A DNA stretch of 64,000 nt from assembly GCF_022458985.1 (NCBI RefSeq), contig NC_061789.1, positions 10,546,357 to 10,610,356 on the forward strand. The letters run 5' to 3'. Below the pieces are notes generated by a model. That model worked only from the letters and a program-made list of their open reading frames with translations, did not search any database and was not told the origin of the DNA. A program made the position numbers and the translations under genes. Numbering within the stretch: position 1 is the first letter of the stretch; each line of letters opens with the position of its first letter. Source of the DNA: Mugil cephalus. Lineage: Eukaryota > Chordata > Actinopteri > Mugiliformes > Mugilidae. Shown piece after piece: positions 1-14,176 of this stretch.

Positions 1-2611
1 TTCTTAAATGTGAGGCTGAGCCAGATATTACGAGCTGAAAAGTCAATGGAAACTGGCTCCCAGAAGTCTAGTTGGGCAAAACACACTCTGAAATATGGCC
101 GCACTCGCACCAAGTCTAATATCATCCAAAATTGTGGATATGATTATGTGTGTGTGTGTGTGTCTAGTAGAAATTCTCTACTCCCAGTGGGACATTTCGA
201 GGACACAATAAAGCGAGTTTGACAGATTTGACTGACATCTTTTCCAGCAATGCAAACCCATGTGACAGGTGTTAACTACTATTTTTAACCTGCCAAATCT
301 AGTAAATTTGCATACTGGAAGAGTCTTTGGTGCAAAAGGAAACGGAGAAGCGTGGCTGCACCTAAATAAGAAAGGCTTTTCATATTTGTTGAATGAGCTT
401 TTGGGAATCTGCGGCATCGAATCAAACACGTGAAAAGAGGGCGACACATCCTCGAGTGCTCATCGATGCACCTCGGAGCTTTTTATCCGGGGTGTGACCG
501 CACCGAGCGTTAGCCGTCTTATGCGGGGCACTACAGTGACCTCACCAACGAACAACGTGATGAACCGAAAGCACCGCTAGAAGAGACTAAACAGACCAGG
601 ACAATAAATTGACAACACTTCTAGTGACGGTCACAGTTTGAAGTTTGGACTTGTTTATTGTTCAGGAATGACATAATCACTAAGCAGTTTGTATCAGAAG
701 GACAATATTTGCACCGGGGCCGACCAACACAAATCTGATCACTGAGACCACATATGAAGGTGGTCCGTAATGAATGCAGCCACCGGAGTAATGTAATGCA
801 TCTCAGCCGTCGGGAAAGCTCACTGCATCAACTTTACAAGATGTCTCCACCGCAAAAGACTTCCTAAACATAGCTGATTTGTTGCTGCCAAACAATTCTG
901 ACTATGTTTAAATGACTGTATCCAAGTTAAGGTATCGAGTGGCCACCACAATCCTCCCCAGCGTGACGGAGCACAAATACATTCAGCATGTGTTTGTGTC
1001 TTTAGCAGCCGTCCCAGCTCCACGGTTTCCCAAATATTTTCGGAATTTCCAAATAGAAATAACACATAGCAGAAGTTTTCCTTGAAGGAACGGTTTGGGA
1101 AAATATGCTTATTGGCTTCATTAAGAGTTAGATCAAGTGGCAGCCTCACTTCTGTATGATAACTACTGTACGTAGATAGTTTAACACCTAACCCTCAGCT
1201 CACGCTTGAACACAACAGACACAAAGACATAGATCAGGCAGAATGTTTTTAATCACTGTAGCGTTGTCTAGTTTACATGCTAAGCTAACTGGTTGTAGAC
1301 TTCTATATCTTAGGTCTTCAACGTTTATCAGGCCAAGGGCCCCCAAACTGATGGAGAGATTATATGTTGTATATTAAACTCAGCCTAATGCTATTTAGAA
1401 ATCTACATTATTATTATAATTTTGCATTCAATATTAAGCTATTATACAACCAGTAGTTCCGACCGAGCAATCTGATTGGTCAATAAGACATTTTAAATGT
1501 GCTCAAATCAGCATTACAGCACAGCTAACTCATCACTTAAAATATTGCTCCGCCAAGTCTGTGGCAACATTGCGTCCGTCTCCATGGCAACACTGTAACT
1601 GTCGGAGCTGGAGCAGGAAACGGCTGAAAAATACGCTACAAAACGGATCGGTTCGTTGTTAATTTCCATCAACAGTAATATATATTTAATCACACGCTTT
1701 ATTTTGTTGGTAATTGTTGCATAAGTGACATATTAATATTGCATAATTTAAACATTGCACGGGTTCAAATTTTTATTTCAAACATGTGGAACAGTAGGGT
1801 GGCCGTGCAACTGCCTTTGGGAAAATTAAAAAATATATATATAAAAAAATGTCTATTCAACCAAAGGTTTTGGGGCGCCCCCTGCAGGACCCCCTGTTGA
1901 CGACCTATGTTATATATCATATAGAATCACTAGCATTAGCTTCATATATTAGCCTGGACATTAACCCTAGACTTCACCACTGACAGGTCTTTTTTTTTTT
2001 GGAAACTGCAATTTTTTTTAAACATACAAGGATGTAGGAGGAGGATCACTTGTTTACGTCCGAACTACTAAAAACAAAAAAACATTTTTCCAGTAACTAT
2101 GAAGCATCGGACACAAATAATTCATAGTGTTGTCCTACAAAAGCAATCTGGACCCAACACTTCAAACAGAGTTGAAAAAAAATGACACGACTGGAATTAT
2201 TACTGCACAGTTCACGCCTCTAACCGCTGTTTAGCACATTAAGCACACTTATGGAAATCATCACGTCCGGTGTAGTCATTACCTGACACCATTACAAAGC
2301 CCCTTACACGACACGGCCTGCTCTCAAATGTCCCCTTCGCAAAGGAGCAAACGCCGGCTGCCGGCTCTAGAGCACTGAAGTGGAGGGGGTTAATATTTTA
2401 TAAGCGCTATCTAGCCAGCATAAAATCACAAATGAATATTTTATTGGTAATGTTGAGGAGTGGCTGAAGAGAGGCAACCAAACACCATCACCCAGCGCGC
2501 GCATAGCCTTACTACCTGGCCAATACCCATCATCTAAACCCACGTACATGTCGTCCCATTAGGAAGATACCTTTCTACCATCCCTCTCTGGTGACCCTTC
2601 CAACAAACACC

Positions 2612-2643
2612 GTCGTCATCGTCATCATCATCATCATCATCAT
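2612..2643. repeat. (ATC)n microsatellite
   Basis: About ten ATC/GTC triplets ending CATCATCATCATAACC. It accounts for a poly-Met stretch in a chance ORF. Confidence 0.85.
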
Positions 2644-3599
2644 AACCATCTCAGATATGCTGAGCTTGGATATCCCCGCAGCCAAATTAGACCATGGATG
2701 ACTGAACATTGGTGAGGACAGGAGTAAGCAGAGGTAAAGAAAAACTGTGGCAAGCACAGCCACTGGTTTAAACGCGCTGCACATTAAAAGGTGGAGCTTA
2801 TCAAATAGTTTCTGAGATGCAGTATCTGCTTATTGTCACTTTTTCCACCCCTTTCTCTCCCCTTTCTATCCATCCCTCCCTTCCTTCCAGCTTTCCCCCC
2901 CTATGTTGTGGGCTGGAGTGGCAGTTATAGTGGAAGTAACAGTATCTGTAGGAAAGCTTTAAATAGACGGCACAGAGGGGAGGAGGAAGGATGGAAGAAG
3001 AAAAAGAGGAAACGTACGGGAGGCGAAGCCCGAGCTGCAGAGAGAGGAGGAGAGACTCCGCGAAGCTAGCTAACGCGAGCGGAGAGCGTCAGTCAAGAGG
3101 ACATGTGTCAGCTGCCAGCTGTAAGAAACGTGTAAAAGCATGATTGTTAAAAAAAGAGTGAAGAGGAAAAAAAAAAGTGTCTGGTTTTTAAAGTGTAAAC
3201 CCACTCTGAACTACAGTAAACTGTGCGCTGCTCCCTGCGGGTTAGCGACGTCTGACAGCTGGTGTCACAGCCACTAGATATCAAAGACAAAAAAATCTCA
3301 CATGAGAGACACAAAGGATGTTTGTTTTTTTTGTTTAAAAAAGAAAAAACAGAAAAAAAAAGTAAATGAGAATAAACAAACGGGCTATGCCTTTTGGATG
3401 ATCTTATTCCCCAAATGCATACTATTGATCTGTTTCACTTTGAGGGGAATGTGATATACCTATGAGCTGCTTTCCATTATAGCAGCCAATCATTCCTCTG
3501 CAACGTACACTATTACACTAGTGCTTCTCCCAGCTCCTACACCTGTATTCATCTGACCGTCCACTGACAGAGCCACACCATGTATTGATCCTGCACACT

Positions 3600-3760
3600 A
3601 TTCAGTATGGAAATATGGAGGAGAGTGTGGAGGGGGGACAAACAGTGTCATCATTCCCTGATTGGCCCAGATTTATAGGGGAAAGGTCGCTACGCTCACT
3701 GGCTGGGATCCCATTGGTCCACCACACCCTTAAGTAACCGGGCCACCGTGAGCATTAAGG
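3600..3760. promoter_or_regulatory. Candidate regulatory element with paired CCAAT boxes
   Basis: Two NF-Y type sites on the minus strand, GGGCCAATCAG (about 3659-3669) and GGACCAATGGG (about 3710-3720), lie about 50 bp apart in otherwise non-repetitive sequence of intron 2. NF-Y consensus sites in pairs are typical of promoters and enhancers. A similar pair occurs at 16219-16269. Function is inferred only. Confidence 0.3.
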
Positions 3761-4029
3761 TGCAAGGGTGACGGCTCGGATGCATCTGCAAATACTCTCA
3801 AATATAAATATAAAATGGATTTTATATTTTTTGTATGGATAATTAAAAAAAAAGTCTTTGTTATATTCTTTGATAATGCACGATGTGTATATGCAGTTTA
3901 TTTTATATTTAAAACACATCCTTAATCATTTCACTACTCTTTACATTATTTTAATATATATATATATTTGTATTATTATTATTATTATTTCTTACTTGGA
4001 TTTTGTTTGTTGCACCAAACTCTGAGGCA

Positions 4030-4090
4030 CATTACTTGCATGTGTGTGCATAAGTGGCAATAAATACAATTTTGATAGTGATTCTGATTT
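4030..4090 (+). repeat. LINE-like 3' tail remnant
   Basis: The sequence TACTTGCATGTG... followed by GGCAATAAATACAATTTTGA resembles the 3' tails of fish LINE copies, which end in a polyadenylation-like AATAAA and a short simple repeat. No coding part of an element is visible beside it. Confidence 0.35.
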
Positions 4091-6197
4091 TTTTGTATTA
4101 TTATTATTATCTTTGCTTTTAGGGCTTAGTATAAGAGAAAAAATAAAGTGAAGAACATAACAGAAAAATATGTTACACAGTATTACAGCCTATAGTAAGG
4201 ACATAAAATAAATAAAACTGCTTATGTATTTTATTTATTCCCTTACTGTTATATTAGGCTATCTAATATTACTTTAATGTTGTTTGAGAGTAGAATACGT
4301 TGTAGTTCCGTCTTTTCCAGGTAGCAGAGCTACGGAAACAAGAACACGTATGAGAGAAGCGAGAAGTGAACATGGCGTGGTCGACATGTTGAAGGGAAGA
4401 GGGAGGCCGCAGTTCTGGAATTCATTTAGGTTTTAAAAAAGAAAAGGGGGGGCAGGGTAAAAAAAAAAAAAGAAAAGAAAGAAAAAGAGGAGCGGGTGCA
4501 GCAGCGGTAGGCTACGGGTCAAAGTTCAGGCTCTGTTCTCCTCTCTGACCCCGCCTGCTGCTCCTGCGACACGGGCTTCCATTTTGGAGAGGCCAGGGTC
4601 TCCATTTTGAGAAGGTGGAACTGAGCGAGCGTCGGTAGTTGAAATATTTTCATTGTTTCAACCAAAAAAAAAGAAAAGGAAGAAGAAGAAGAAAGGAAGT
4701 AAAATAAACAACCCTGCCTACACGCCACGTTCTCGCACCATGTGTCAAGTCGTATAATTTAGAAGAAGAACTGGGTCTGACAACTCACGTCTTAACTGAC
4801 TTAAATGCTATTATCGCTTGTTAAATTCCTGGAAACGTAATCCTCACACGTGAACATTTTTTTTTTTAAACTGATGGAGGTTTGCTCACCAACTTCACCG
4901 GTTCTTCCCTCAGCTGTGTTGCGCCTCCTCCTCCTGCTCTCCCCCCCTCTCTGCTCGCCATTTTGTGTTCCTATAGCCATTTCATGTTACGGACACAGTG
5001 CTGAGCGGGGGGACGGCAGGCCCACCGCCAGGCTGGCTGCACATTCAACCTATGGTTCTCATTAAAAACAAAAAAAAAAACGGAACTTACGGAATCCTGA
5101 ATATATCTCCATGTGATAAAGCATAACTACCAGCACATTTCTACAACTCTCGACTCGCGCGTAAGCTTCAATTTTTAATTGGTGAACTTGAAACACGCTC
5201 AATTGCAGATTTCCCCCACATATAAGTCGTGGTCTTACGCGTCGTGCTGGAAAACGCCGAGGACAGGAGCTGAAATGTGAACGCGGAGGAAAAGAGCAGC
5301 GCCTCTAATGAGCAACATTGTTTCAACGTGGAGTGTAACATAAACAATTAATGAAGAGTGAGTGTTGTAAAGGAAGAAGACCGGCAAAGCTGTTACTGGC
5401 TATCTGGTCAACTATTTAATGAGGCTGTTTGGCTGTTAGCGTACGCCTTAATATTTATTTTTCAACCACAGTGACGGAGAAGCCTCCATTCGGGGAGGTG
5501 GTTTTCAACCAGATGTTGGCCGCGTCCTTGAGATGGATGTGTTACTTCACATATATGAATACGGTCGAGCTTTTCAGATTCGCTATAAGTAACCCCCCTC
5601 TAGGTCTCTCTTTCTCTCATAAAGTACATCCAGAGCCTACATGTGTGAGCCAGTCATCATGTCCAAGGCAACGCCCATTTACTACAATGAGGTCACATGA
5701 CAGCGGAGAATTCACCAGAAGACCCCCAGACAACGGGGCTCAAATGGAGTCGTTGCGCGCTACTAAATTACCATTCTCCATATAATACTTCTGCTTCTGT
5801 GCTTATTAAATCTCCGGTGCTTATTACATGGGAGTCAAATCCGCTGGAAACAATGCCACACCTCCTTTCATGCGCGCGCGCAGACACGCGCATCACGTAC
5901 AACCCCTCCCCCGCCCCCCTCGCATCCCCCCAATACAGAAAGAGATACACCACAATAGAGACAGTCGGAGAAAAAAGAAACGATACTATAAAGTGCACGT
6001 TCCCGATAGAAAATATTATTTTGGTAATCGCGTTGAGGGCGCGCGCACGCTCTTCCTGCTTCTCTCATCGCGAGCCGGCGCACGAGCGCGCCCCTCCATT
6101 CATAAAGTGCATTAAAAAAAAAAAAAAAAAACTACTCGGGAGTTACTACAGCGGCGCAGCAGAGGGGATGGGCTGACCGCGTACCGCACAGCTCAGC

Positions 6198-6230
6198 GAG
6201 GAGAGGAGAGGAGAGGAGAGGAGAGGAGAG
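6198..6230. repeat. (GGAGA)n minisatellite
   Basis: Six to seven GAGGA units inside a GA-rich tract that continues to about 6257. Confidence 0.85.
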
Positions 6231-8609
6231 GGGGAGGCAAAAGAGAGGAGGGGGAGGTTATAGCTATAGAATGTGTGCCTTCAGTGCTCACGCCTGGGGG
6301 TTTTAGGTGTAGTATGACAGAGAGCAGGGGAGAAACGCAGCATTTCCTTTCTGCTTTGAGTGAAAAGTGTCAGGGGTTTGCTCGTTTTAAGCAACAGGCA
6401 GCCCCGGTTTATTTCCCCCGAAGCTTTCCGCTTTCGGCAGGTAAAACAGTAAAGGTTACTTTTTTAAAAAAAATTATTTTAGAACAATTAACTATTAACA
6501 CTGAAAGCCCGGCGTTGTTCAAGGAACACAACCATTGTTTCTAATTTGCGAGCTCACAAAGCTGTTGAATAAAACTAAGAGAGAAGAGGGGGGGTCGCGT
6601 AAAAAAAGAGATTAAAAACAAAAGCAGTGCCACGTCGTCGAGTTAAATTTGAGGGCTAATTATCTTGGCAGCTTAGACGTGTTTCCAAATTAAACGTTTA
6701 ACCTCGGCTGTAATAAAAGAATATGAGCTAAAAAAAAAAAAAAAAAAAAGTGGAATGGACCCACCGCCAGTCAGATTACTGTACTGTAACATGTAACATG
6801 GCGGCTGAGGTGCCACAGCAGCGTTCATTCCTAGATTTCCTAGAAGTTATAATACGGCAGTCAGATCATCACGTGACGCGTTTAAGAACAAGACAAATAT
6901 GCGAAGGCAAATCCAGATTCTTGTTGCGTTTCAAAACCGGTTTCCAATCCAGATTAAAGCAACAAGACGAAGCAGCAAGAATCACCGAGAAGAAACATTA
7001 ACATCTATACGTAATCAAGATTAAAATAAGGAACTAGTTTAATCGTTTGAATGATTAAGTCTTATTAAATTACGCTCTGTATTTTTTTGTTTAGAATAAC
7101 CTTCCAAATATTACCTTTCTTTCTTTTTAAATTTGAATCCCCCATTTTTTTACACGTTGAAAGACAACTCAAAGCTCAATCAAAAGCAAGAAAAAGGTAA
7201 AGAAAAGACGTATTGTTTGAAAGAAATAACACAAATATACACCCCAGAGAAGCAAGTAACTAAGAAATGAAAAACTAAATGAAAGCCATGCACACCAAAA
7301 GAGTACTGCAAGTTTAATCCAGAAACCCCTCCTCTATTAATTCCCTTCCGATCCTTTCACCACATGAAGCAATAAAACAACGTCCATGGTAACTGATAAA
7401 TAAATGATTTACACTAAAAGTCGTCTTGGTGGTGAGAAGTTTAGTTTTGAGGTTTTAAAGTAGGAAACTCAGATTCAAACGTCTGTCGTCCATTCGAATG
7501 AAACATTGGTTTTCATTTTGCTTTTTCGGATATTGTTATTTTTTAACAGCTCAAATGTTAACGGTTAGTTTGCCAGCTGATTTTAGACAAATGCAAAGTT
7601 AAAAAATGAGACATTTAAAATAGACGCTAACGAATAAAGCAAATGATGATTAAAGAAATTCAAACCTCAACTTTTTTTCCTAACTGGCCTCATGAAAGCA
7701 GTGAAGATGTGTGGTTTTTATAACAGATTTAACTACATTACTCATTTTAATGAGATGGAATCATTATTTCCACACAGATATTAATTGTTCTCTCATTATT
7801 TACTCGTTTAAAGGCTGAAAACGAGTCCCGGGAATTGAAACTCACTCGATCTTCTTGAAGCTGAAGAAGAAGCAGCAGGAAACTAAAGGAAACTGGTGAG
7901 AAATGTATTTTTAACGTGGCAGCTTGTTTTACCCTCCTGTGACAGGGTCAGAGCTCAAAGAGGAAGCTTTTTCCGTAGATTTGGATTTGTAGAGAGGAAT
8001 ATTTTGGGACTGATATGTAAAAGTGGCTTTGATTTTTGATAGATTTTTCTCATCAAGGAAGCATAGGAGTTACTAACCGGTCTGTGGGGTGATTTATTTA
8101 TTTTTTTTTTGCAAGTTTTACATGAGTAAATGATTTGAGCCGAGTCAAATGAGCACTTTAATGATCCTCCTCACCCTCTTTTAACACCATAGAGCCAAAT
8201 TGTGCAGGGTGAAAATTGTTTCTTTTGGCAGCTCAATTTCATCCGTTATGGATTTGCTTTTTGTTAAAAAAAATCAAAAAAATCAAAAAAAATCTTTCTT
8301 TAAGGACAAACTTGTGTTGGATTTGTTCAACAGACACAAAATCCATTCGCTTCCTTGAGACAATATCGAAAAGCTCTGTCAAAACAAAGCCTGTGTCAAA
8401 ATATTTGAAAAAAGAAACAAAGGTTTGAGTTTTTTTTATAATGATTTCTGAAGATTTCTTCTCTTTTTTTTCCTTCTCTGAACCGAGCGAATGGAAAGTG
8501 GGCAGAGGGGCCGGCCCTCGCCGTCCCCCCTCCTCTTTAAAAACAAAATGGGGGAGAAAGAGGAAGACGCAAGGGAAGGAGGGAGTTCCTGCTTTGTCTA
8601 AATGAGATG

Positions 8610-8611
<2 letters not shown>

Positions 8612-8654
<43 letters not shown>
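8612..8654. repeat. (GT)n microsatellite
   Basis: About 21 uninterrupted GT units. An opposite-phase (CA)n run lies 120 bp downstream (8774-8798), so the pair could fold back on itself. Confidence 0.9.
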
Positions 8655-8658
<4 letters not shown>

Positions 8659-8767
8659 AGTGACGTCAGCCCCTGCTTTGTTTTGAATTGGCGAGGAGCA
8701 GGGTGGGACCGACAGCAGCCTATAGAAAAGCAGCTAGGAAAGGGGCCCGTCTCCTCGCCTCCCTCTA

Positions 8768-8773
<6 letters not shown>

Positions 8774-8798
<25 letters not shown>
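8774..8798. repeat. (CA)n microsatellite
   Basis: Twelve CA units, the inverted partner of the GT run at 8612-8654. Confidence 0.9.
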
Positions 8799-11574
8799 TA
8801 CACTCGCCTCCTTGGATTTCACTCCCTCGGTTGCAGCTCTGAACAGCAGAGGGCCGACTGAGTCGCTGTGCTCCTCTCAGCTCTGCTGCTGTTCAGACCT
8901 GAACACACACAGAGCTGCTGCAGCGTTACCAAATGCTCCGTTTTAAAAGGTGCAATTAACGTCGATGTGAAAATATTAACTTCAATTAACGGAGCTCGCC
9001 CCTTTTAGCTGAAGAAACCAGAGGAGGGGAAGAAAAAATAAATAAAGATTAATCATGAATATCAATTTAAAAGCAATTTCTGTGATTATTTGCGCAGTTT
9101 ATCTACGTAACATATAATAAAAACACATTATGACTTAAAATGTTAATGGATTAAGTGGATTAGAGTTTATGAATCCTCATATTGTTCTTTTGTGGGTTTC
9201 AACAACCTCTATTATCTCAGTTTTTCAGCTCTGTCTCTTCGTCTTTTGGTGTAAACTTTTTTTTTTTAATCAGACTACATCATTTTCTAGTAATAAAAAC
9301 ACAGCTTTGTTTCTCTCATTAAGGGACCACACCTGCGACGTGCCCGTTAAATTTAAAGAGTCGCTCTTTAGCTTACAAATATTTGTTAAATTGAGAAATC
9401 CTCTCCTGACACGTTTTAAAGTTTAAATAAAAATATATATTTTTTAACACTGTTGCCTAACTTCTGCCTCATTATTCAATTATTTAATAGAGACAACATG
9501 ATGTAATCTTTTATGCATTTAAGGCTTCTTCATTTCACCAGCTGCCAACTGAACCTTGATTGACTCCAGGTTTCTTTTATCTTAAAATTCTGCTCGTGGC
9601 TTATTTCACACAACCTAAACACAATGCATCCTTGTTAGGATTTTTTTTTTTTTTGTCCAAACTTTTGCAGCTGAGGATCATCATGTCATATGACATTTCC
9701 TCCCTCAGCGTTAACGGGAAATCACGTCTGCGGCGACAGAACTTTGCCCTGATTGTCGATTGTCTAAAGGTTTTACTGACCCACATGACGAATGTTGTCA
9801 CTGGAAGAACTTTGGATCCATTATCTTCCCTCCTTCCCAAAGGGGATGCAATTTATTCCCTCCTTCTGGCTTAATTCAACCCCCACCAAACTCACCAAAA
9901 CCATATGGGCACAATACGTAGGTTAAAGTTTTAATTTCTGGCAACAAATGAGCCGTTTAGTTCAGTTTGTTGTTATTGTAAAAGATATGACGGCATTTTG
10001 CTTTTGTAGGTCAAACATTTAATACCTTAAATATGTTAAAAGTTATTCCATGTCTAATTTCCCCCTTTTTTCTTAAGTCTAATGTGACGTCCCCGTTTAA
10101 AACACTCATTAAAAAGCCCAAACAGATATTGAATATTCCTAATATAATATAAGACTAGTCAGCAACATGACAATCAATTTGGGAAATTTGTCCATCTGTA
10201 TCAAAGCAGCAGGTTACCTGATGCAGAACAACTTAACAGCTGTTTTGTTTGTTTTTTCTTTTCCTTATTTTTTTATTTTAAATAGTGTTAACCTCAATGC
10301 GTAAGCTGAAACTGCGTACACACCACTAACTATGTTGTGCTGAAACATTTTCAGGCCATACACAAGTCTTAGGTCACACATACAATTAAATCCAAGTCAT
10401 GTTTCATGAAAACGATCGGGGAAATGTTGTTTAGTTGTGGTTTCGTCGTGTTCTTTCTGCACAAAAACGTGGATTATCATTTTCATCTGACGCAAGAAGG
10501 CTAATGTTGCAGCACATACTGAGTGGTGCTGGAGGAAGTCGGATGTGTCCCGCTTGATTGCGGTCGTTTTTTTCTACACAGGAAAATGAATGCAACAGGT
10601 ATTAGGACTTTCAATATATAAATGTTAACACAAAGAAACGTCAATTGTTTGGCTAATGACAAAATGAAATAATTTGTGTTAACAGCGGGATCCTTTTAAA
10701 TTTGTAAATATTCATTAAAATGACAGTGTACTTGTATTTACTAGATTAATATATAAACTGCAACTCATGAACTGAACTCCGTTAGACAGAAGCTAATTTT
10801 CTTTAACTGGTTAAAACTAGCAAAGAAAAGAAAACATGGTAGTAGTTAAAAAAAACTGTCAAAAAAGATGCAAAAACCAGAAAATGTATCAACATCATTC
10901 ACATTTTAAACAATTTAGAACAAAATCATATCTAACCTCAACAAGAGTGAACATTTCTGAGCAAAACAAAACAAAAAAATCCACTTAATTAGGACGAGAA
11001 CAAATAAATGTAAGTTAATATCTATAAAATGCACACAAGTACATTTTTCATTGTCAATGACATTTAAATGTTGTGACAGGAAACGCTATTTTCAGCAGCA
11101 AGTGGGGACCAGATGATGGGAGGAATGAGACAGGCAGCGCCCGAAACGAGGGCAGCTTCATCCTGTCTTCCAGGAAAGCCTGGAAGGGAGGCAGGTACAC
11201 GAGGCACCTCGATGGCGCAGTGATACGCTGCGAATCTGGGACTTAAAGGTTCGGCAGTGGCCTCAGAAACACAAACGAGCTGCCACTCGTTCCGTCGGAG
11301 TGGGTGTCCTTTGTTTCCCTCCCTCCCGGAATAATGAATCTTTTAATAACGAGCCTCTTATTTTCATACACGTCAAACTCTCGCACGGTGTTTTCTCCCA
11401 CACGACATCACAGTGTCCGACCGCTGCGACACCTCCCTCCACACGCACACATCCCTCCGCACCACGTGAGCCGGTGCAGTGGATGTGATATGGCACACCC
11501 CCGGTTTGCACACACCCACTTAGGAGAAGGGAGGGGGGAGGGAGGTGTAACACACATTACCGCTGGGGGGGGAG

Positions 11575-11640
11575 GGGACTTCTCTCCCTCTCTCTCTCTC
11601 TCTGCCTCTTCTTCTTCTTCCTCCTCCTCCTCCTCCTCCC
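11575..11640. repeat. CT/CTT/CCT polypyrimidine tract
   Basis: A near-pure pyrimidine strand of about 65 bp followed by alternating purine-pyrimidine sequence (GCGCGTGTGCATGCGTGCAT), a layout that can adopt non-B structures. It creates spurious Ser-rich and Glu-rich ORFs. Confidence 0.8.
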
Positions 11641-14130
11641 GCTGCAGCTCATACATGTATGCGCGTGTGCATGCGTGCATATGCATGCGCGCGGCCGCAG
11701 CACATGCCTGTGACTCAGACATGTGACTAGCATGCACAGCCTCCATTTTAACTCTTTGAGAATCCCAGCGTGAAGGAGAGGGAAGAGAAGCTCGGGAGGA
11801 CGGTCGATGGGAAGCGAGCAGACCGAGCTGCACGACATCTTTTCCCTCAACGCACACCAGCATCTTCAACGTGGACCTTTCATTTTATTTTTTAATGCTA
11901 ATTATGGCATTTAAGTCAGCAAACATTAACGTTATAAGTGCATTTTTATCAAAAGTTCCCCCCCAAAAAAAAAAACTGGCGTCCAGAAATGTTCTTAAGC
12001 TGAAGAAACGCTGACGCTTCAAAAGCATGATGACCTAAAGTCCCTCTCCATCGGCCCGTCAGCTGAACAGATGAACACAGAAAACACTTATTGCTAAATG
12101 ACAAATAATCAGCTCTGCAGCAGGAGTTCATGAACCTGTCGAGCAGAAACACCCTCCGGAGTTTTGATTTCTAGGAAAAGTATCTGCACATTTACTTGAG
12201 CAAATAGTGCTAACTACTGCTTAGCTGCATTTAAATCCACACCTTTATGACCCTCCACCCACAGCAATCCAACGTATTTCACACAGTTTTGTTGTAGTTC
12301 TTTGAGGGAAGTTCTCTTATTTGAGCAACTCATTCCAGAGACGGCTAAAGCCCCTTAGCATAACTACAAATACATCAACTGAATACTACACGAACACGCA
12401 GACAGTTTTCATGCTGCACATGTTCTCATACTGGTTTAAGCTCACGACGTAAACATGCAACCCGCAGAGCTCTATACTACACTCAAGCACCAGAAGACGA
12501 CTTCCTCTCGGTGGATAACACGTTTTTCGCACTCCTCTTTTCACCTATAGATCTGAAGCCGGTGAAACCGCGTGTTCGAGCGGTGCAGACGAGCCGGAGA
12601 CGAGCTGCAGACAGGCAGCCACGGCGAAACCATGTTGGATCAGTCAGTGAGTCATCTGAAAAAACGCTGGCCTTCGTGCTGGAGGCCCACGAACGCCACA
12701 TATCCATTTTGGAATGAAAAACACATTATTCTCTAGTCCCCCAGAGTCTAAATATAGAGCATCTAGTCTGTCAGAGCATTTCGTTGACTCAAGGGCAATG
12801 GCCACCTCCCCTACGTTCACTCGGCAGGAGCTTCTCTCCGTGAAGAATAGTTTTTTTTTTACGTGTAGAAGACCCCGCGTGGACAAGAAGAAGCCGGGGA
12901 TCCTTCTGGACAACTACTACTACTAATAATACAAATAAATCTACTGCAGAGCAGCGCACAAAAAGAAAAGGCCTCAACATGCTTCTAAAAAGGACGACGT
13001 CAGAGCAGGTCACACTGAAAAACCTTTTCTAAGACCACAGTTATGATAATGCGTCCAAGCTGGACTGGATTTCTTTTTGGTTAGTCATTTACATGCACTG
13101 AGGGTGTTGCACCAACGAGGGACTTCGGATCTCTATATCTTCCATCACATCATAGTTTGTGTGAGATCTTAATCAACAAACTGGCGTCAACAGTTGGACG
13201 CGGGTGAGGAGCTCACGTCCAATGAAACGAAACGGACTGATTATAAATCTACGAGCTACTGTTGGAGTACCTAACGAAGCCTTCAGGACTTCAGCGGCGT
13301 TGTAAGATCTCGCTCTACCCCCTTTCCAACCGTGTTCCCCACGTGGACCCAACCTTTTCATTTTCTTTTAACAACGCCAAGCAGCCCTGACTGCATAATT
13401 GTTAGATGTCAAGAAGCCTTTGTATATGCATGTACACACGTACACGTACATATCTGTGCACCCAAACAAGGGCTGGATGTGGGTCCATGTCACCATTTGT
13501 GCTCCGGTGCAACCTAAACTCAGGTGGTTTATTTTAATTTTTTAATTCTTTACTTCACTCCGTGCTCACGTAGACAAATTCCCAATAAAGCCGTTCTCAT
13601 TTCCATATTTTTTCCCAGACATAGGATCGAGTATGAAATAGTGACTGAAACGGGGCCCATTACCGGCGCTCACGCAGCAACCGCTGCTCTACATGTCAAA
13701 AAAAATAAAAAATAAAATAAAAATCCCTCTTTAACAACCGGGACGTCGCCTGATAAAACCACCTTAAGGCTGCTGATGTGATCTCAGCTGTGTTTACACG
13801 TAAAAAAAACCATCGTGCGCGACGTCTTTCTCTCACACACTCATTCAATCAGCCGAGTGTGCTGCTCCTCTACCGCCGCTCTGTGAACAAAGTAGACGTC
13901 TTCTTCCTGAAAGGGGCGTGGGCTGCAGCCACTGAAGCAGCTCGTTCAGAACAGGGCTGGAGCCACGGGCTGTGGAGAAGTGGTGTTTTGAGCTGAATAA
14001 ATGAAATAGTCTGCACGGTTTTGGTAGGAGCCTGGCTAACATTAACTAGTTTATTAATAGGTGTCATGTTTGAGCTTTAAAAGAACAACATTTAATGAAA
14101 AAATTGAAGTTTTGCCTTGAATTACAGTGG

Positions 14131-14176
14131 TTTTGTTATTTCCCCACCGTGGGATAAATAAAGGATTATCTTATAC
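14131..14176 (+). repeat. LINE-like 3' tail (TTTCCCC..GGGATAAATAAAGGA)
   Basis: The short hairpin-like TTATTTCCCCACCGTGGGAT followed by AAATAAAGGATTATCTTAT is a pattern I know from the ends of CR1/L2-type retroposons and their SINE partners in fish. Only the end is present, as expected for 5'-truncated copies. Confidence 0.5.

Noticed and set aside
5697..6176. 159-residue ORF on the plus strand
   Set aside because: No domain; ends in a poly-Lys stretch from an A-run, and several frames are open in the same GC-rich block.
8598..8946. ORFs of 74 and 114 residues across (GT)n and (CA)n
   Set aside because: Cys-Val and His-Thr repeats are translations of microsatellites.
11304..11869. Ser-rich and Glu-rich ORFs on both strands
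   Set aside because: Created by the CT/CTT tract at 11575-11640.
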